Below, piece by piece: positions 43,741 through 55,600 of a DNA stretch of 64,000 nt. Positions within the stretch are counted from its first letter, which is position 1; each line of letters opens with the position of its first letter. Under the pieces are notes generated by a model. That model was not told where the DNA came from and searched no databases. It saw only the letters and a program-made list of their open reading frames with translations. Origin of the DNA: Elephas maximus indicus (Eukaryota; Chordata; Mammalia; Proboscidea; Elephantidae); NCBI RefSeq assembly GCF_024166365.1, contig NC_064822.1, positions 109,798,823-109,862,822 on the forward strand, written 5' to 3'. Made by a program: the position numbers and the translations under genes.

Positions 43741-44569
43741 TAAGAGACAGCAAAAGAGAGAGAGTGTGCGTGCGAGCTAGAGCTGCCGGGGCGGGGGACT
43801 GGAACCCGGGCTAGGGGAGAGGGGAGGGAGGAAGGGGGGAGAAGGGAGAGAACGAGCTTAGGAGGAAAAAAAGGCGATAACAGAGGTACTAGAGATGAAG
43901 ACTGCCTACAGGAGAGACGGACAGATGGAGAGAGACAAAGAGAGGCCGTGAGAGATAGCGTCAGAAAGTCAGGGATAGAGCTCTGGCGGGAGACTGACAG
44001 AGATAAAGAGACAAAGAGAGACAGGCACTGATTCACAGTCATGAGCTTACAGAGTCGCCAAACGCACACACTTTCCGAGACACGCGTGAGCCCCACACTG
44101 TAAGGGACCTCGAGCATGAGCACACTCGCACCATGCATATCCGCAAGACAGAGAACCAAAGAGATACTGCTTTTCTTTCGTCTCTTCTCACTCACTTCAG
44201 CGCTATCGAAAATAGGAGAGGGATGGTTGTGTGCGCGGTGGAAGGCAAAAGGGAAAAGGGTTACTTTCTTGAGCATATCCTGTCCTCTGTGGCCTTAGAC
44301 TCCCGGGTTTCCTCCTGTCTCCACCTGAGTCATTTTTTCCAGCGACTGAAATTGTGAAGTCCTTCCTGAGGTCTAACCTCAGTCCCTATTGCTGCTTATT
44401 TTTCCTTGCCAAAGCTTTTGAATTGCCTTCAAGGAGTATGAAAAATTAACCCTTTCACAACCCTTCGGAGAATGGTCAGTTTTTAGAATCTTAGAAGGTC
44501 CAGACTGGAAAGACTTTTAGGGATCACCTGGTCACTTGATTCTAGTTTTAGAAAGGCAACTGTCTTGTG

Positions 44570-44900
44570 GTGGTTACACATGTGGGCGTGCACTGAGGTC
44601 AGACTCTCTGCATTCAAATCAGGGCAGTACTAGTACCACTTACTAGCCATTTGACCTTGGGGAAGTTATTTAACCTATTTGTGCTTTGATTTTCTTATTT
44701 GAAAAGGAAGATTATAAAAGCTACATCATGATGTTTTTGTGACGATTACATGAAATAGCATATTCACATAATTTAGAACAGCATTGGGCACATGGTAAGA
44801 GTGCAACTTACTCTTTGTACAGATGGCAAAATCTGAGGTCCAAAGTGGTCCAGTGACCTGCTCAAGTTCACAGAGCTAGTTTCGGAGAGTCTTGGTGGGA
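44570..44900 (+). repeat. MIR-like SINE(s)
   Basis: CATTCAAATCAGGGCAGTAC, ACTTACTAGCCATTTGACC, GGGGAAGTTATTTAACC, then a second MIR-like GACCTGCTCAAGTTCACAG segment. Confidence 0.7.
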
Positions 44901-45503
44901 ACCCTGCTCTCTACCCTCCCAGGCTGATGTTCTTCACTGGTCCTGCTGTTCACCCCACCTGTCTGGTCCCTCCCTCAGTAAAACGAACTTGACTCTGTTT
45001 AGGCTGCTGTTATTTTTGTGGGGAGACACCAGGAGCATGTGCTCTAGATAAGAGGGCAGGATTCCTGGGCCCTGGAAGCGTGTTGATTGTGAGGGTATCG
45101 ATTTGTCCACCTGGCTATGATTGTTTCTGCCCTTGTCTGAATCTCTCTGGACTCCACTTTGTTCTCTAAAACCATGGACTTGAGGGGTGGGGAGGGAACA
45201 GCGTGCAGAGTGTTCATGTCAGCGTGACTCTCACACTCCACCTCCAAGGCCAGCACAGTGCCCACACTCCCTTTCTGCTCCCCACTTGCCACATCTTCCC
45301 CCACACCCCCATCAAGTAGACAATAAATATCTCATGAATAATAAATGTCTCATTCTTCATGTTTCTTCCTAAGCTTTGGGGGAAAAGGGAGAGTGCAGAT
45401 ATCTCTGGGTATCCACCTCTGCTGGTTAAGGGTCTTTGGACTCCTAGTCCAGCTGGCACCTTCAGTTCTCAATCGGGAAGCCAGAGAGAAAACACAGAGA
45501 ACC

Positions 45504-45519
45504 AGCGTCATCTGGTGGC
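45504..45519 (-). promoter_or_regulatory. CTCF-like motif, leftward
   Basis: AGCGTCATCTGGTGGC, the reverse form of the CTCF core, about 700 bp past the GPR84 3' end. Confidence 0.55.
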
Positions 45520-46202
45520 CACAGGTGCTTTTTTAGGATGCAAGTGCGCGAGCACACAGGTGACTAGGTTGTTAGTCTGGCTGGAGGAAAGGAACTTCTC
45601 TGGTATAGTCTTTCCCCAGCCTGGCCCCTGAGTCCTCTTAACTGGAGCCTCCGCTCTTTTGCTTTCACAAACTAGGATGACAGCAGCAGGTCTTGGGGAA
45701 TTGAGGGCCTGGGCCCGAGCCTGGGGGAATCTGCTCTGACCAGCGTGACCCTACTTAGGCAACTGGAACCCCTGTCTGCCATTTCCCCAGCTAAGCTTAG
45801 TTCCATTTCCACTGAGCCCTCCTCCATGACCATTCCATTCGGTTAGGGCAAGGGTCAGGGGGCTGGGCTACTGGAGTGAACGTCAAAGCTGGATTACAAA
45901 CTTTTTGAGCTGAATCAACCTGTTTGTGGGGATAGGGGATGCTGACAGCCGTAGTTAAGGGGCCATTTCTGAGGAGTTAAACAAAAAGGCTGGCTAATCC
46001 TCTCAAACTAGCTGGTGTGTTTTTTACCTGGAAACCCCTCAGCAGAAGGCTATGTCCCAGGACAGCTGCTTCCTGCCCCGGCCTGGTCTGGCAACCCCCC
46101 CACCCCCACATTCTCAGCTATTAGGTTCTGGCTGCAAACCAAGCCTGGCCTATTTCTTTCTTTCCCAGAGACCACATCTGAGCATTAAAAGCCAAGAATT
46201 AA

Positions 46203-46208
46203 TTTATT
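46203..46208 (-). terminator. GPR84: GPR84 polyadenylation signal
   Basis: AATAAA on the minus strand (TTTATT on plus), about 175 nt after the stop codon. It implies a short 3' UTR ending near 46,185. Confidence 0.7.
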
Positions 46209-46381
46209 AATAATTTGCTCTTTGGGCAGCCTAGGGCTTAAACAATCGTGGAGAGACCTGGCCTTTATGAGAAGGATGATCTTTGAAGTCCACAAGTCTT
46301 ATTTCCACCTACTCCCATGCCAGCTGGCCACTTTGGTTCTGGAATGGATAGTCCTGGATTCTTGTGGCTGGGGGTACAGTG

Positions 46382-47572
46382 CTAACGGAGCCTGTGGAAA
46401 CTTTGGGGCCCTCGTCTTAGGACGGAACCATATGCTTGGCGGAACTGGCGGTTCATGGCTGCATAGAGCACAGGGTTGATGCACCCATTGAGCCAGGTGA
46501 GGTTAGCAGCAAGCATGTGGACAACCCGGGGAGCCTGGACCCTGGCATCCAGGATGTTGAGCAGCAAGAAGGGGATGTAGCTCAGGGCAAAGCAGAGAAA
46601 CACAGCAAAACACATCCGAGTCACCTTCCCAAACTCTGATGAGGAGTCCTGGGCTTTTGGGGCTCCTTTGGTTGGCCTGGCTTTGACAGGTGCTTCTGGA
46701 GGACTTTTCTCTGCCATTTGCTTAGCTACCTTGCTGTTGCCCTGGTCCCCCACTTCAGATGAGCCCCCCTCCAGGGTCTGGGTGGTGGCAGCACTGACTG
46801 GCTCAGACGAAATCCCCTCGCTGGGCCCTCCTGATGCCAGGCCACTGTCCAGCTCCTGGAAATGACCAGGCATGGCTTCATCTACCCCAGCCACATGGTT
46901 GGAGCGGACACTTGCCTGGTGCAGCTTGTACCGGTCCAGTGCCTGCGCTGCTCGCTTCACTTGGCGGTGGATGAGGCAATAGAAAATGCCAACACTACTG
47001 AGTCCAAGCACAAAGTAGATGCCCATGAGGATGGTGGTGTAGGGCCTGCCTCGGATGCGGTCAAAGCTGCAGGTGCAGACTACAGGTACCAAGATGTAGA
47101 TACGCCAGAGTGGGGCGAAACTGGCCACAGCTACTACCCATGTACCCACCAGTGCCAGCACTACCCCCTTGGCACTGAAAACTCGGGGAAAGAGCTTAGG
47201 ATGGGCGATCAGGAGGTAACGCCCCAGTGCAATGAGGCAGAGGGTGAGGATGGAGACAGAGTTGGAAGCAAAGAGGAGGAGCCCAAAAACCCTGCAAAAG
47301 GTGGCACCAGTGCGCCAGTGCAGATGGAGGTAGGTGTCCACTGAGAAGGGCTGGAGCAAGGTGCAGTAGAGCAGATCGGCCAGTGTGAGGTTGGCAATGA
47401 GCAAGTTGAAGCGGGTGCGGAGCTTGGGCTGGATGGCCAAGGCCAGCAGTGTGAGCACGTTGCCCACGGTGCCTGTTACAGCCACCACTATTCCCCAGCT
47501 AACCGCAATGTAACGATATCCCAGCACAGACTCATGGTAGCAGGAGAAGTTGGCGTCAGAGGTGTTCCACAT
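46382..47572 (-). CDS. GPR84: GPR84, medium-chain fatty-acid receptor (class A GPCR)
   Basis: Intact 396-aa single-exon coding region, the same length as human, starting MWNTSDANFSCYHES. GPR84 is a Gi-coupled plasma-membrane receptor for C9-C14 and 3-hydroxy fatty acids, induced in monocytes, macrophages, neutrophils and microglia. Seven hydrophobic segments are visible. N-glycosylation sites are at N3 and N8; TM1 GNVL (N38); TM2 LTLADLL (D66); C93-C168 disulfide; ECL2 Arg172, the residue reported to bind the ligand carboxylate; TM7 NPVLY (366-370). The DRY motif is GRY (117-119), as in other GPR84 orthologues. TM6 lacks the usual CWxP. ICL3 (about 205-315) is long, rich in S/P/E and the most divergent part. 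An acceptor (cttcag, 8 nt before the ATG on the minus strand) shows that a 5' UTR exon lies upstream. Confidence 0.98.
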   Translation of the reverse strand: MWNTSDANFSCYHESVLGYRYIAVSWGIVVAVTGTVGNVLTLLALAIQPKLRTRFNLLIANLTLADLLYCTLLQPFSVDTYLHLHWRTGATFCRVFGLLLFASNSVSILTLCLIALGRYLLIAHPKLFPRVFSAKGVVLALVGTWVVAVASFAPLWRIYILVPVVCTCSFDRIRGRPYTTILMGIYFVLGLSSVGIFYCLIHRQVKRAAQALDRYKLHQASVRSNHVAGVDEAMPGHFQELDSGLASGGPSEGISSEPVSAATTQTLEGGSSEVGDQGNSKVAKQMAEKSPPEAPVKARPTKGAPKAQDSSSEFGKVTRMCFAVFLCFALSYIPFLLLNILDARVQAPRVVHMLAANLTWLNGCINPVLYAAMNRQFRQAYGSVLRRGPQSFHRLR

Positions 47573-47580
47573 GATGAAGG

Positions 47581-47582
47581 CT
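47581..47582 (-). other. GPR84: splice acceptor before the GPR84 coding exon
   Basis: On the minus strand the sequence reads gcctcttcag then ccttcatc and the ATG, so the coding exon begins at 47580. The partner exon is uncertain. One candidate donor lies at 47998-48001 (ctgtcag/gtggtaagg), but I cannot place it firmly. Confidence 0.6.
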
Positions 47583-48659
47583 GAAGAGGCGTGGATGGAA
47601 GAGGAAGAAAGTCAGAACTTGGCCTTGAATGTAGGTCTCTTGGACAGCCCTGGGCCTCTGGACACTGGAACTGCTCCTGGAGCTCACCCATCAGCCTCCA
47701 TAGCCATTCCCCTTTATCCCAAGAGCCCTATCCTTCTCCTTAGGTTTAGTCCTTTCCCATTATCAATGATTTCCCCAAATTTTTATCTGAGTACCTCTTA
47801 ATCTCTGTGCCCTTTCTGCTGCCACAAACACTGGGCCCCTTCAATATCCTTCCAGATGCTGTCAGTAACCCTAGCGCCTTCCCCCGTTTCTAATTCCTTC
47901 CCCACCCCCAGAGACCACTCTATACTCAGAATACCACTGTAGTCCCCCTGTCTCTCACCACTACACACACATACAGACCTCAATTTTTTCTTCCTTACCA
48001 CCTGACAGATGAGGAGAGAAAGTAAAAGTACATTCGCCAGAAAAATACACACCTGAGTCTCCCAGCCTTCAATTCTCTCTCCAGTGGAAGAAGTAGCTCA
48101 ACTCATGCAAACAGCACCCCTTTCTGGAGGGCAATCAAGTTTCAAGCAGACAGTACCCTCCTCTTATGTCTTCTATTATACCGGACTGGAAGAATGAGAA
48201 ACTCCCCAGTTACACAACCCTAGCCACTTCCTTCCTCATCTCTGGTCCTACTCGTTTTGCTTTGGCTACTGAAATTTGGGCTCCTTTGTTGAAATTCCCC
48301 TGCTGTCACCCCAGAGCTTTCTTACTCCTTCCTGAGACCAAGATTGGTTTCCTTCCCTTGTGCGCAAGGCAGGACACCTATTTGATCATTGACAAAAGTT
48401 GTCATTAAGACAGAGCACCAGGACATTTGGGCCACTCTCGAGGGTCAAAGAGACAAAGCCAAGTTCTAGGCGCAACTCTAGGCAAAAGCCTTGGACTTGC
48501 TTGGGGAAGCATTGCCTTCCCTCTCTCCAGGGCTCAGAGATGGTTCAAGTCAGAAGATCCCATAGGCTACCCTAGTATGTCTGAGAAAAGGAGTTGGATG
48601 GAGAAAGGTGGAAAATGAAACATCCAGGATTCAGGCTTCTCTCCCCACAGAGGTTCATG

Positions 48660-48795
48660 CTTTTGTTCATTCATTCATTCATCTATTCAACAAGTATGTA
48701 GTAGCACCTACTGAGCACCAGACCTGAGCTTGACACTGGAGATACAAGGAAGTATGACACACAGGCTTTCACATAGTCTAGCAGGGAAGACAGGT
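48660..48795 (+). repeat. L2-like fragment
   Basis: CATTCATTCATTCATCTATTC, ACCTACTGAGCACCAGACC, GAGATACAAGGAAGTATGAC. Confidence 0.55.
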
Positions 48796-48831
48796 ATGTA
48801 AATATAGAAATACATAATTGGTTCTCTAAAG

Positions 48832-49021
48832 CAGAGATTGACAAATTTTGGTCTATGGGCCAAATCTGGTCTGTCATCCGTTTTTATATGGCCCATGAGC
48901 TAAGATTTTTTTTTCCATGTTTAAATGGTTATATAGATATATAATATCCTGAATTTGGTCTCTTGGCCAGCACAGCCTGAAATATTTACTATCTGGTCCT
49001 TTAAGAAAAAGTTTGCTGACT
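48832..49021. mobile_element. hAT-Charlie-type MITE
   Basis: Ends are inverted: CAGAGATTGACAAATTTTGG at the left, GAAAAAGTTTGCTGACTCTC at the right. TATGGGCCAAATCTGG and AAATATTTACTATCTGG are typical of this family. An 8-bp direct repeat CTCTAAAG flanks it (48824-48831, 49022-49029). Confidence 0.7.
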
Positions 49022-49052
49022 CTCTAAAGTATAAGCAGGGGCTTAAAGAAAA

Positions 49053-49186
49053 GAGGGGTCCTGGTGATGCAGTGGCTAAAAGAGCTTGGTTGCTAACCAA
49101 AAGGTCAGCGGTTTGAATCTACCAGCCCCTCCTTGGAAATGCTATGGGGCAATGGGAATTGACTTGATAGCAACAGGTTTGTCTTT
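49053..49186 (+). repeat. AfroSINE, internally shortened
   Basis: GGGGTCCTGGTGATGCAGTGG head, AACCAAAAGGTCAGCGG, then a direct jump to GGGAATTGACTTGATAGC. Confidence 0.88.
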
Positions 49187-51049
49187 TTTTAAAGAAGGCG
49201 TGAGCTACTAAGAAGGAGGTCAGGAAAGAGTTCTATGGAGAGATGCCTGAGCTGGTGAGCTGAGTTTTGAATGAACAGAAGTGTTTTGTTTTGTTTTTTT
49301 TAGATAATCAGGAGAGACATTCTAGACAGGTGGAATAGCATACATAGAGGCACAGAGGTTTGGTAAACTTGGTATCTTGAGGAATTACATTTAGTTTGGT
49401 AGAGTTGGCATAAAGGGTATGAGGTAGGGAGCAACAGAGAAGATTTTGGGAGGTAAGCGGGGGTGGGGATCAAGGAGGGGCTGTGTCATGCTAAGTGGCT
49501 GGGATTTTATCCTGCAGGTGATGGGGAGACCCGTACTCAGATTGCTGTGAGTAGGGAGTGAAGGCCTGCAGCAGACCAGAAGTGAGAAAGACCAGTCAAG
49601 AGGCACCAGTTCAGGTAAGAGCTACCTATGGAGGGCTTGAGTTAGGTCCAAGGCTAGCTTTATTGGGTGTGCCACCCATGAAACCACATGGGGTTCTTGT
49701 ACTTAGAAGGGCCTGGTGCTTGGCTTAATGCTCTGCTGTCACTGTCTTGAAATTCTCATACTTTTCAAACAAGGGGCCCTGCATTCTCATTTGGCACTGG
49801 GTCCTGCATATTATGTAGCCAGTCCTGGCTAGGATAATGGTTGTGGGTATGGAAAATAATGATTAGGATTAATAGGTTGTTAAGAGGTCAAATAGGACTT
49901 ATTTAGTGATTCACTGGATGAAGGGTTAAGAAGAGGGAGGAACTAGGATGACTTCCAGATTTCCAGGTGAATGGTAGTGCTCTTAATCAGGGAATGTGGG
50001 AGGAGAAGCAGGCTTAGGGGAAGGGGTAAATAATGAATTTAGTTTTATACTAACAGGTTTGAGGTACCTGTGGGGGCATGCTAGTATCCCAGTCCCACTA
50101 ACCCCAGAATCTTCCAGCTGGTATCCTTCTCCCCATGTGTGACCCCGCCCACTCTCCTGTAGGGTCACTCTTGCTTCTCATCCTTCTGGATCTGCAGTCC
50201 CTGATTTGTTTTGAGCTACATCCAGCTGAAAAAAATCACCAAACTCTTTTTTAGGGTTCCATTTCCGAACCTACAGTAAACCCCCACACCCAACCTCATA
50301 ACTAGTAAACCCAAACCCAAGGGGCCCCTTATTCCCCTCTCCTTCCTCTTTAACAGTCACCATCCCACCCCCCTCCCCCTTTCTTCTGCAATACTGGGAA
50401 GTGGGTAGACAGGGGGAAGTGAGTAAAGCTGATACAAGTCAGGAGGACCCCACAGAGGTGCTGGGTTCTGGTCTGGGCTTTTTCGGCTGGGCTGAACTTC
50501 CGGCCAATCAGTAGGGCTGGGGGAGGAGGTCACAGGGTTACTGGTGGCTCCTGATAATGTGTGGTTGAACTGAATTCTGGGGATAAAGAGAAGACCCCTT
50601 CTGCCACACACTCTGTGAGAGGCAGCTGAGCAAAGTGTGATCCCTTTTCCTGTAGACCATTTAGGGGGCTAGAGGGGCAGTTACAGATGTCTGTAAATGG
50701 CACTGTCTCAGTTCTTTAATCTTGCAGTATATATGGGGCTCAGTGATCCTTTAGACCTTCCACCCAAACCTACTTATTTTGTAGGTGAAACTGAGGACCA
50801 GAAAGGGTAAGGGACTGACCCATGGTCACTATTTATGTGGGTCTGAGAAGAGTCTAGAGCTCAGATTCCCAGTCCTCGTCCCCATTTCCTCCCATGCCTT
50901 GCATCTTTCTGGGGTGGGTTTCCCACCAGAGGCACAAAAGCCTGGATTCTTTCCTTTGTCTGAGACTGGGTCTAGCCATGTCTTCCTAGAATAGCGAGAT
51001 ACACCACCGGTGCGTCTTGGTCTAGGGAGACTCTGTTTCCATGTCTTTG

Positions 51050-51063
51050 GCGCCGCCTAGTGG
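51050..51063 (-). promoter_or_regulatory. CTCF-like motif, leftward
   Basis: GCGCCGCCTAGTGG, one mismatch from the reverse CTCF consensus, 330 bp past the ZNF385A polyadenylation signal. Confidence 0.55.
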
Positions 51064-51374
51064 AGTTGCGGCATATTCTCAGCTGCCGCCGGTGCAGTCC
51101 GAGGCACTGGCTCGAAAGGACTCCCGGGGGCCTCGTCTACACTTGAGCTGGGAGGGAGTGGGGGGAGATGAGTTCGGATGCCTCTGCTTGCTTTGCGTAG
51201 CCCCGGTAGTACCGTGCTTCTTCTCACCCACGTTTTCCCGTCCCCCTCCTCCTTCCGGCCGTCTTTCCTGTGTACCGGTCACCCTCACCATACATATAAA
51301 AACCCCCAATCGATCGAATGGCTCCCAAAACAGCAGAAAAAACTGAGAGTATGAGTCTGGGGGGCGGAGGGCAG

Positions 51375-52453
51375 AACGAATCCAGACTTTATTGTCAGGG
51401 AGAGGGAAAGAGAAGGACGGAGAACGGAGGGCTGGGGCTGCTACATTTTCAAGCAGAAAGAGGTGATGGGGGAGGGGAAGACCCTCTCCGGGTCGGCTGC
51501 TGGAAGGGTTGACGTTACGGAAATCACAGAGAGGGGGAGTCATGCCCCCGCCCCAGTTGTGCAGTGGAGGTGTCTGGTGGGTGGGGACGGCCATGAGGTC
51601 TAGGATCTGGGGCGAAGGAGGCTACAGACTCGGCCAATCCTGCGGAAAGGGGAGGGGCGGGGGCGAGGCTTCTATTGCTTTTTGCTCACAGTTTTGCGGA
51701 AGGCGAGGCGGGGGTGGGCTTGGACTGGACACCCCTTGCCCCCCTCGGTACCCCTTGGGCGATGGGTGCTGGTGAAAAGAATGGAACCCGGAGTGGGGAG
51801 GAAGAAGGCGAGGGAAGGGTGTACGGAGGCATCTCCTTGGTCCCACCCAAGTGCCAGAGATGCCCCCAAGTGCTGCCCCTGCAATGTGCCGGGCTAGACC
51901 TGGGGCTGGGGCATGGTGCGGGCACAGTGAGGTCGCAGGCGGTAAAACCAAAGTGCTTATGAGGGACCCAGGATCCCGCCTGCTCCCCTCCCCCTGCGGA
52001 GGACGGGGGTGTTCACGGAAGCGCTTCAGTTTGGGGGTAGAGGGCCGGAGTTCCAGAGTCCGCTTATTGCCAAGAAAATCCATTTCTGCCCCCTGGACCC
52101 CGACCATGGCTTGTGAACCCCGTTTTGTGCTAGGTTTGAGGGGGAAGGGCTGGATGGACATGGCTTTTGGGAGGGGGGGTGTCTCCAAGGGGGGTCGAGG
52201 GTGAGACGGCCCCCCCTTTTCAGGGGAGAAGGAAGGGCAGGGGGCGGGGTTCCCTGAGATCTGGGGTATCCCCCCCTTCTGAAGCCCCCCTCCCCCACTA
52301 CCCCTCCCCATTCCTGGAACCCCGTACCTCGGGGTGGGGGGGAAGGAGAGAGATCATTCAGGGAGTGCCAGGAGGAAGGGCGGGCTGGGAGCCCGGAGGC
52401 CTGGGTCCCGGCTGGAGGTGGGGGATAGAGTGGGAGGAGGTTCAGGGTTGAGG
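51375..52453 (-). other. ZNF385A: ZNF385A 3' UTR
   Basis: C-rich on the transcribed strand, about 1.1 kb from the stop codon to the AATAAA at 51388-51393. The open frames seen here do not continue into recognisable protein. Confidence 0.75.
51388..51393 (-). terminator. ZNF385A: ZNF385A polyadenylation signal
   Basis: AATAAA on the minus strand (TTTATT on plus) inside gacaataaagtctgg. It is the first such signal after the stop codon. Confidence 0.75.
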
Positions 52454-52684
52454 TCAGTAGGGGGAGAACAGGATGGGTCCGTGCGCAGTTCGGATGGGCC
52501 CGGGGGCCGGGTGGAGCAGGGGGTGCGTGATCGGCGGTCCCTGGAGAAGAGGTGCGGCTGGGGCCGGGCGCAGGGAGAGTGGGGAGCCTGCTGCCGCCGC
52601 CATCACCGCAGCCACCGCTAGAGGGCTGGGGAGCAGACCGCTGGCCAGGGACTTGGGCAGCTCCTTGGAGAAACTCAGCGTGCC
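52454..52684 (-). CDS. ZNF385A: ZNF385A terminal coding exon
   Basis: 231 nt including TGA. 76 residues, [18 protein letters not shown] to ILFSPY, an Ala/Pro-rich tail with no domain. Acceptor cctgcag. Confidence 0.95.
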   Translation of the reverse strand, partial: GTLSFSKELPKSLASGLLPSPLAVAAVMAAAAGSPLSLRPAPAAPLLQGPPITHPLLHPAPGPIRTAHGPILFSPY

Positions 52685-55600
52685 CTGCAGGGGGCCGGAG
52701 GAGAGAGGAGAGAGACAAGAGAAAGAGAGATCATCCGGCGATCCTCCAAACCTTACCTTCCCCAGACGTGGCCCATGGCCCCTTCTTCCCGCCCTGGTGT
52801 TCCCATCTCCGAATTCCCCCCACCAGGCCTCACCGCCAGCTCTCCTGCGCCCCTAGGCTTCTTGTGACGGCTCAGAAGCGGGTTGGGTTTCCCGGCCACG
52901 CCATCTCGGTGCCGCCGGCTGGAGATGTGCTGCGGGGGTGAGTGGGTGCAGGGGTGAATAAGCCACTGGGAAAAAAGCAACCGCAAGGGGGCAGGGCCAT
53001 AGCAGCGATAACCACGCCTGCAAGCCCTTGGGCCCCGTCCCCTTTGTTAACACTCTCCCCGCCAAACCCATTGCCCCTTGAGTAGATATCAACTCATAGG
53101 GACCCTATAGGACAGAGTAGAACTGCCCCATAGAGATTCCAAGGATTTGCTGGTGGATTCGAACTGCTGACCTTTTGGTTAGCAGCCATAACTCTTAACC
53201 ACTACACCACCAGGGCTCCCTGCCCCCCAGAGAAAAAGAAGTCCCTGAAAAAGGACCCTCACCCAGGGTCCCAGTTCTCCCTCTCCCCTTAGAGGGCGGA
53301 GCTCTCTGAATTTGCTGGGATAGGCCTTGAACTCACCTGTTTCAGTTGGACCTCCGAGTTGACCTTGACATTGCAGATCTCACAGTGGAAGGTTCGGTCC
53401 TGGGCTGGGGCCTCTGGCTCCCCGGGGGTGGGGGGTCCAAGGCGAGGATAAGCTTTGATAGGGCCTAGCCCACTTCGTGCTTCCAGAATTGTCTTGTGTT
53501 TAGTACCTGGAGCCCACAGACAGCAGGAAGTAAGGGGTGAAGGAAAAATTCTCCAGGTCTACTAAGCCTCAAACACCTACACTCCCCATTACAATGTAGG
53601 GGGTGGGGATCAAGTGAGGGGCCTTTCCGAACCCCTGGGGACCCTCCCAAACACAAGGCCAGTCATGGGGACAGGTAAAAGAGGTAAGTAGAGGGGAAGC
53701 TGAGAAAGTAAGAGCCTAAGGATGGGGAAGATGACTGGGGAAGAAGATAGGCTGGTAGGTCTTACAGGATCCAGGGATGTTGGAAGCCAGGGGAGTTACG
53801 ACATAGGGGGAAGAGGCTGGCTAAGGATAGGAGGGTGTGAGTGGGCACAGAGGATTCAATACCTTTGTTATGAGCCTCAAGCTGGGACAGGGAATTCACA
53901 GCCACCTTGCACAGAGCACAGTAGAGCAGCCGCTTGGCCTTTTCCTCTTCTTCTTTGCTACCCCCAGGCAGGGAAGCTGGGGCTGGGGTCCCCCCTTCAC
54001 CCTTGGTTGCACCCCGACCAGTCTCAGGAATGCTGGGAGGGGATGGGGAACCAGGCTGTTTTTCTGGGGATCCTGGGGCTGGACCCATTCCATTTTCCGT
54101 GGAAACTGTTGCTGGGGGAGAAACATGGGGTCACCCCAGATGGCTTTTGGAGGAGAAGGCTCTTCATGTAGCGGAGACCCACCCCCATTTCCTGGAGGGC
54201 AAGGGCCCAGAAATCCCCACCCTGTGACAACATTCATGTTCTCATGCCCTGGGTTACAGCCAGATGTGGTCTAGCTGCTGCAGGCTGGGTGTGAAACTCT
54301 AATGCCTGGCTCATACCCCATAAGCTGGGAATGGCCCAGGGGTCCAGCCCCACAGGCCTTCTCTTCAGGGCAAAGTTGGCAGCTAGCCCAGCCGGGGGGG
54401 AGGCATGGAACGTGGATTTGCCCCTCAATGGCTTGCCAGCCAGGCTGGGCTTCTTGCCCAGCTAGCCCCTTCCCAGAGTCCTGCCCAGCCCCCAGGGAGG
54501 CATGCCAAAGAGCCCTAGGAAGAGGCAAAGGCAGTGTGAGGAGAGGCCAGGAGAGACAGACACAGACATGGCCAAAGGGAAACAGAAACAGCAGAACTAG
54601 GGAGGGAAGGAACAGGGATGCAGGCTACTCTATAATTCATGGCTCAATTAAAGATGCACAGGCCCCAGGCCTCAGCGCTGGGTTCTGGCCTCTGAACAGG
54701 GGAAACTCTAGCACTCACTCCCATTCTCTGCTCCAGCAGACGATCTGATCCAGTTTCCGGGTCATGGGGAGGGGGTCGTGGAGAGGCCAGCAGTGGGAGT
54801 GGAGAGCTGGTTGGAGGGAACTCCTGACCCCTATAGGTATTCATTTACTTGACCATCTTGTGATCTTTTCCCCTTATTTCTCTTACTCATTTCTGACAGC
54901 CTCCACCTCAATCGTAATCCACACACCCTTCCTCAGGACAGGACTTCATGGTTTATGAAAGCAAGGCAGATATTGCTATCTTCTCAGAGAGATACTGTAG
55001 GAACTTTATGAGGTAATGTGCATAAAGCACCTAGAACAGTGCTATTCAATACACGTCACCTGTCAACATCATTGTCTTCATCATCACCCCCATTTTACAG
55101 AGATGTTAATGAGCTAACCCAAGATGATGGGGCTAAGAAGCTGCCAGATCACAATTAGAACTCAGCTCTACAGCCCTATCTGAGTGTCCCTGAGGGCAGC
55201 TCTGAGTATGTGTTATGAGAGTGGCTGGGGCCTGACTCCTAAGCTCGTGGTGTGGAGGCTTGTTTCTCATTTTACTTAGGGTGGGGCAGGGAGGACAGGC
55301 AAGGATAAGTGGGAAAATGGGGATGCTGGATCTCTCTGGAGTTGATCATGACCGACATCTGATGTGGTAATCCAAGGATGGGGAGGTGGCTCATATCTTC
55401 CTATCTCAATATTCCTTCTGCCCAGTTTCTTGGCTCAGAGTATAGATGAAGATGGCCACCAGCCATGAGGGAGAAAGAATCTCAGAACTTCTTTTGGTAA
55501 ACCTGAAAAAGACCTCCAAGATCTTAAAGTCTCATCCCCTTACTTTCCAGAAGACAAAACTCTGGTCCAGAGAAGTCAAAAGATCTACCCAAGATCATCC

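Larger units (their letters stand above)
43741..46180. other. COPZ1-GPR84 intergenic region, right part
   Basis: Purine-rich AGAGA tract to about 44,030, MIR-like repeats at about 44570-44900, a reverse-oriented CTCF-like motif at 45504. No gene. Confidence 0.5.
47583..51374. other. GPR84-ZNF385A intergenic region
   Basis: Contains the GPR84 upstream region (kB-like word at 48291), L2-like (48660), a hAT-type MITE (48832), an AfroSINE (49053) and a CTCF-like motif at 51050. No further coding sequence. The GPR84 5' UTR exon should be here but is not placed. Confidence 0.5.

Noticed and set aside
43683-44276. 197-aa minus-strand frame rich in Leu/Ser/Val
   Set aside because: It is the translation of an AGAGAGACA-type purine tract; no homology, no codon bias, no splice context.
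46862-47344. 160-aa plus-strand frame
   Set aside because: Antisense shadow of the GPR84 coding exon.
51622-52718. Two minus-strand frames of about 230 aa
   Set aside because: They overlap the ZNF385A last exon and 3' UTR in wrong frames; GC-rich DNA has few stops.
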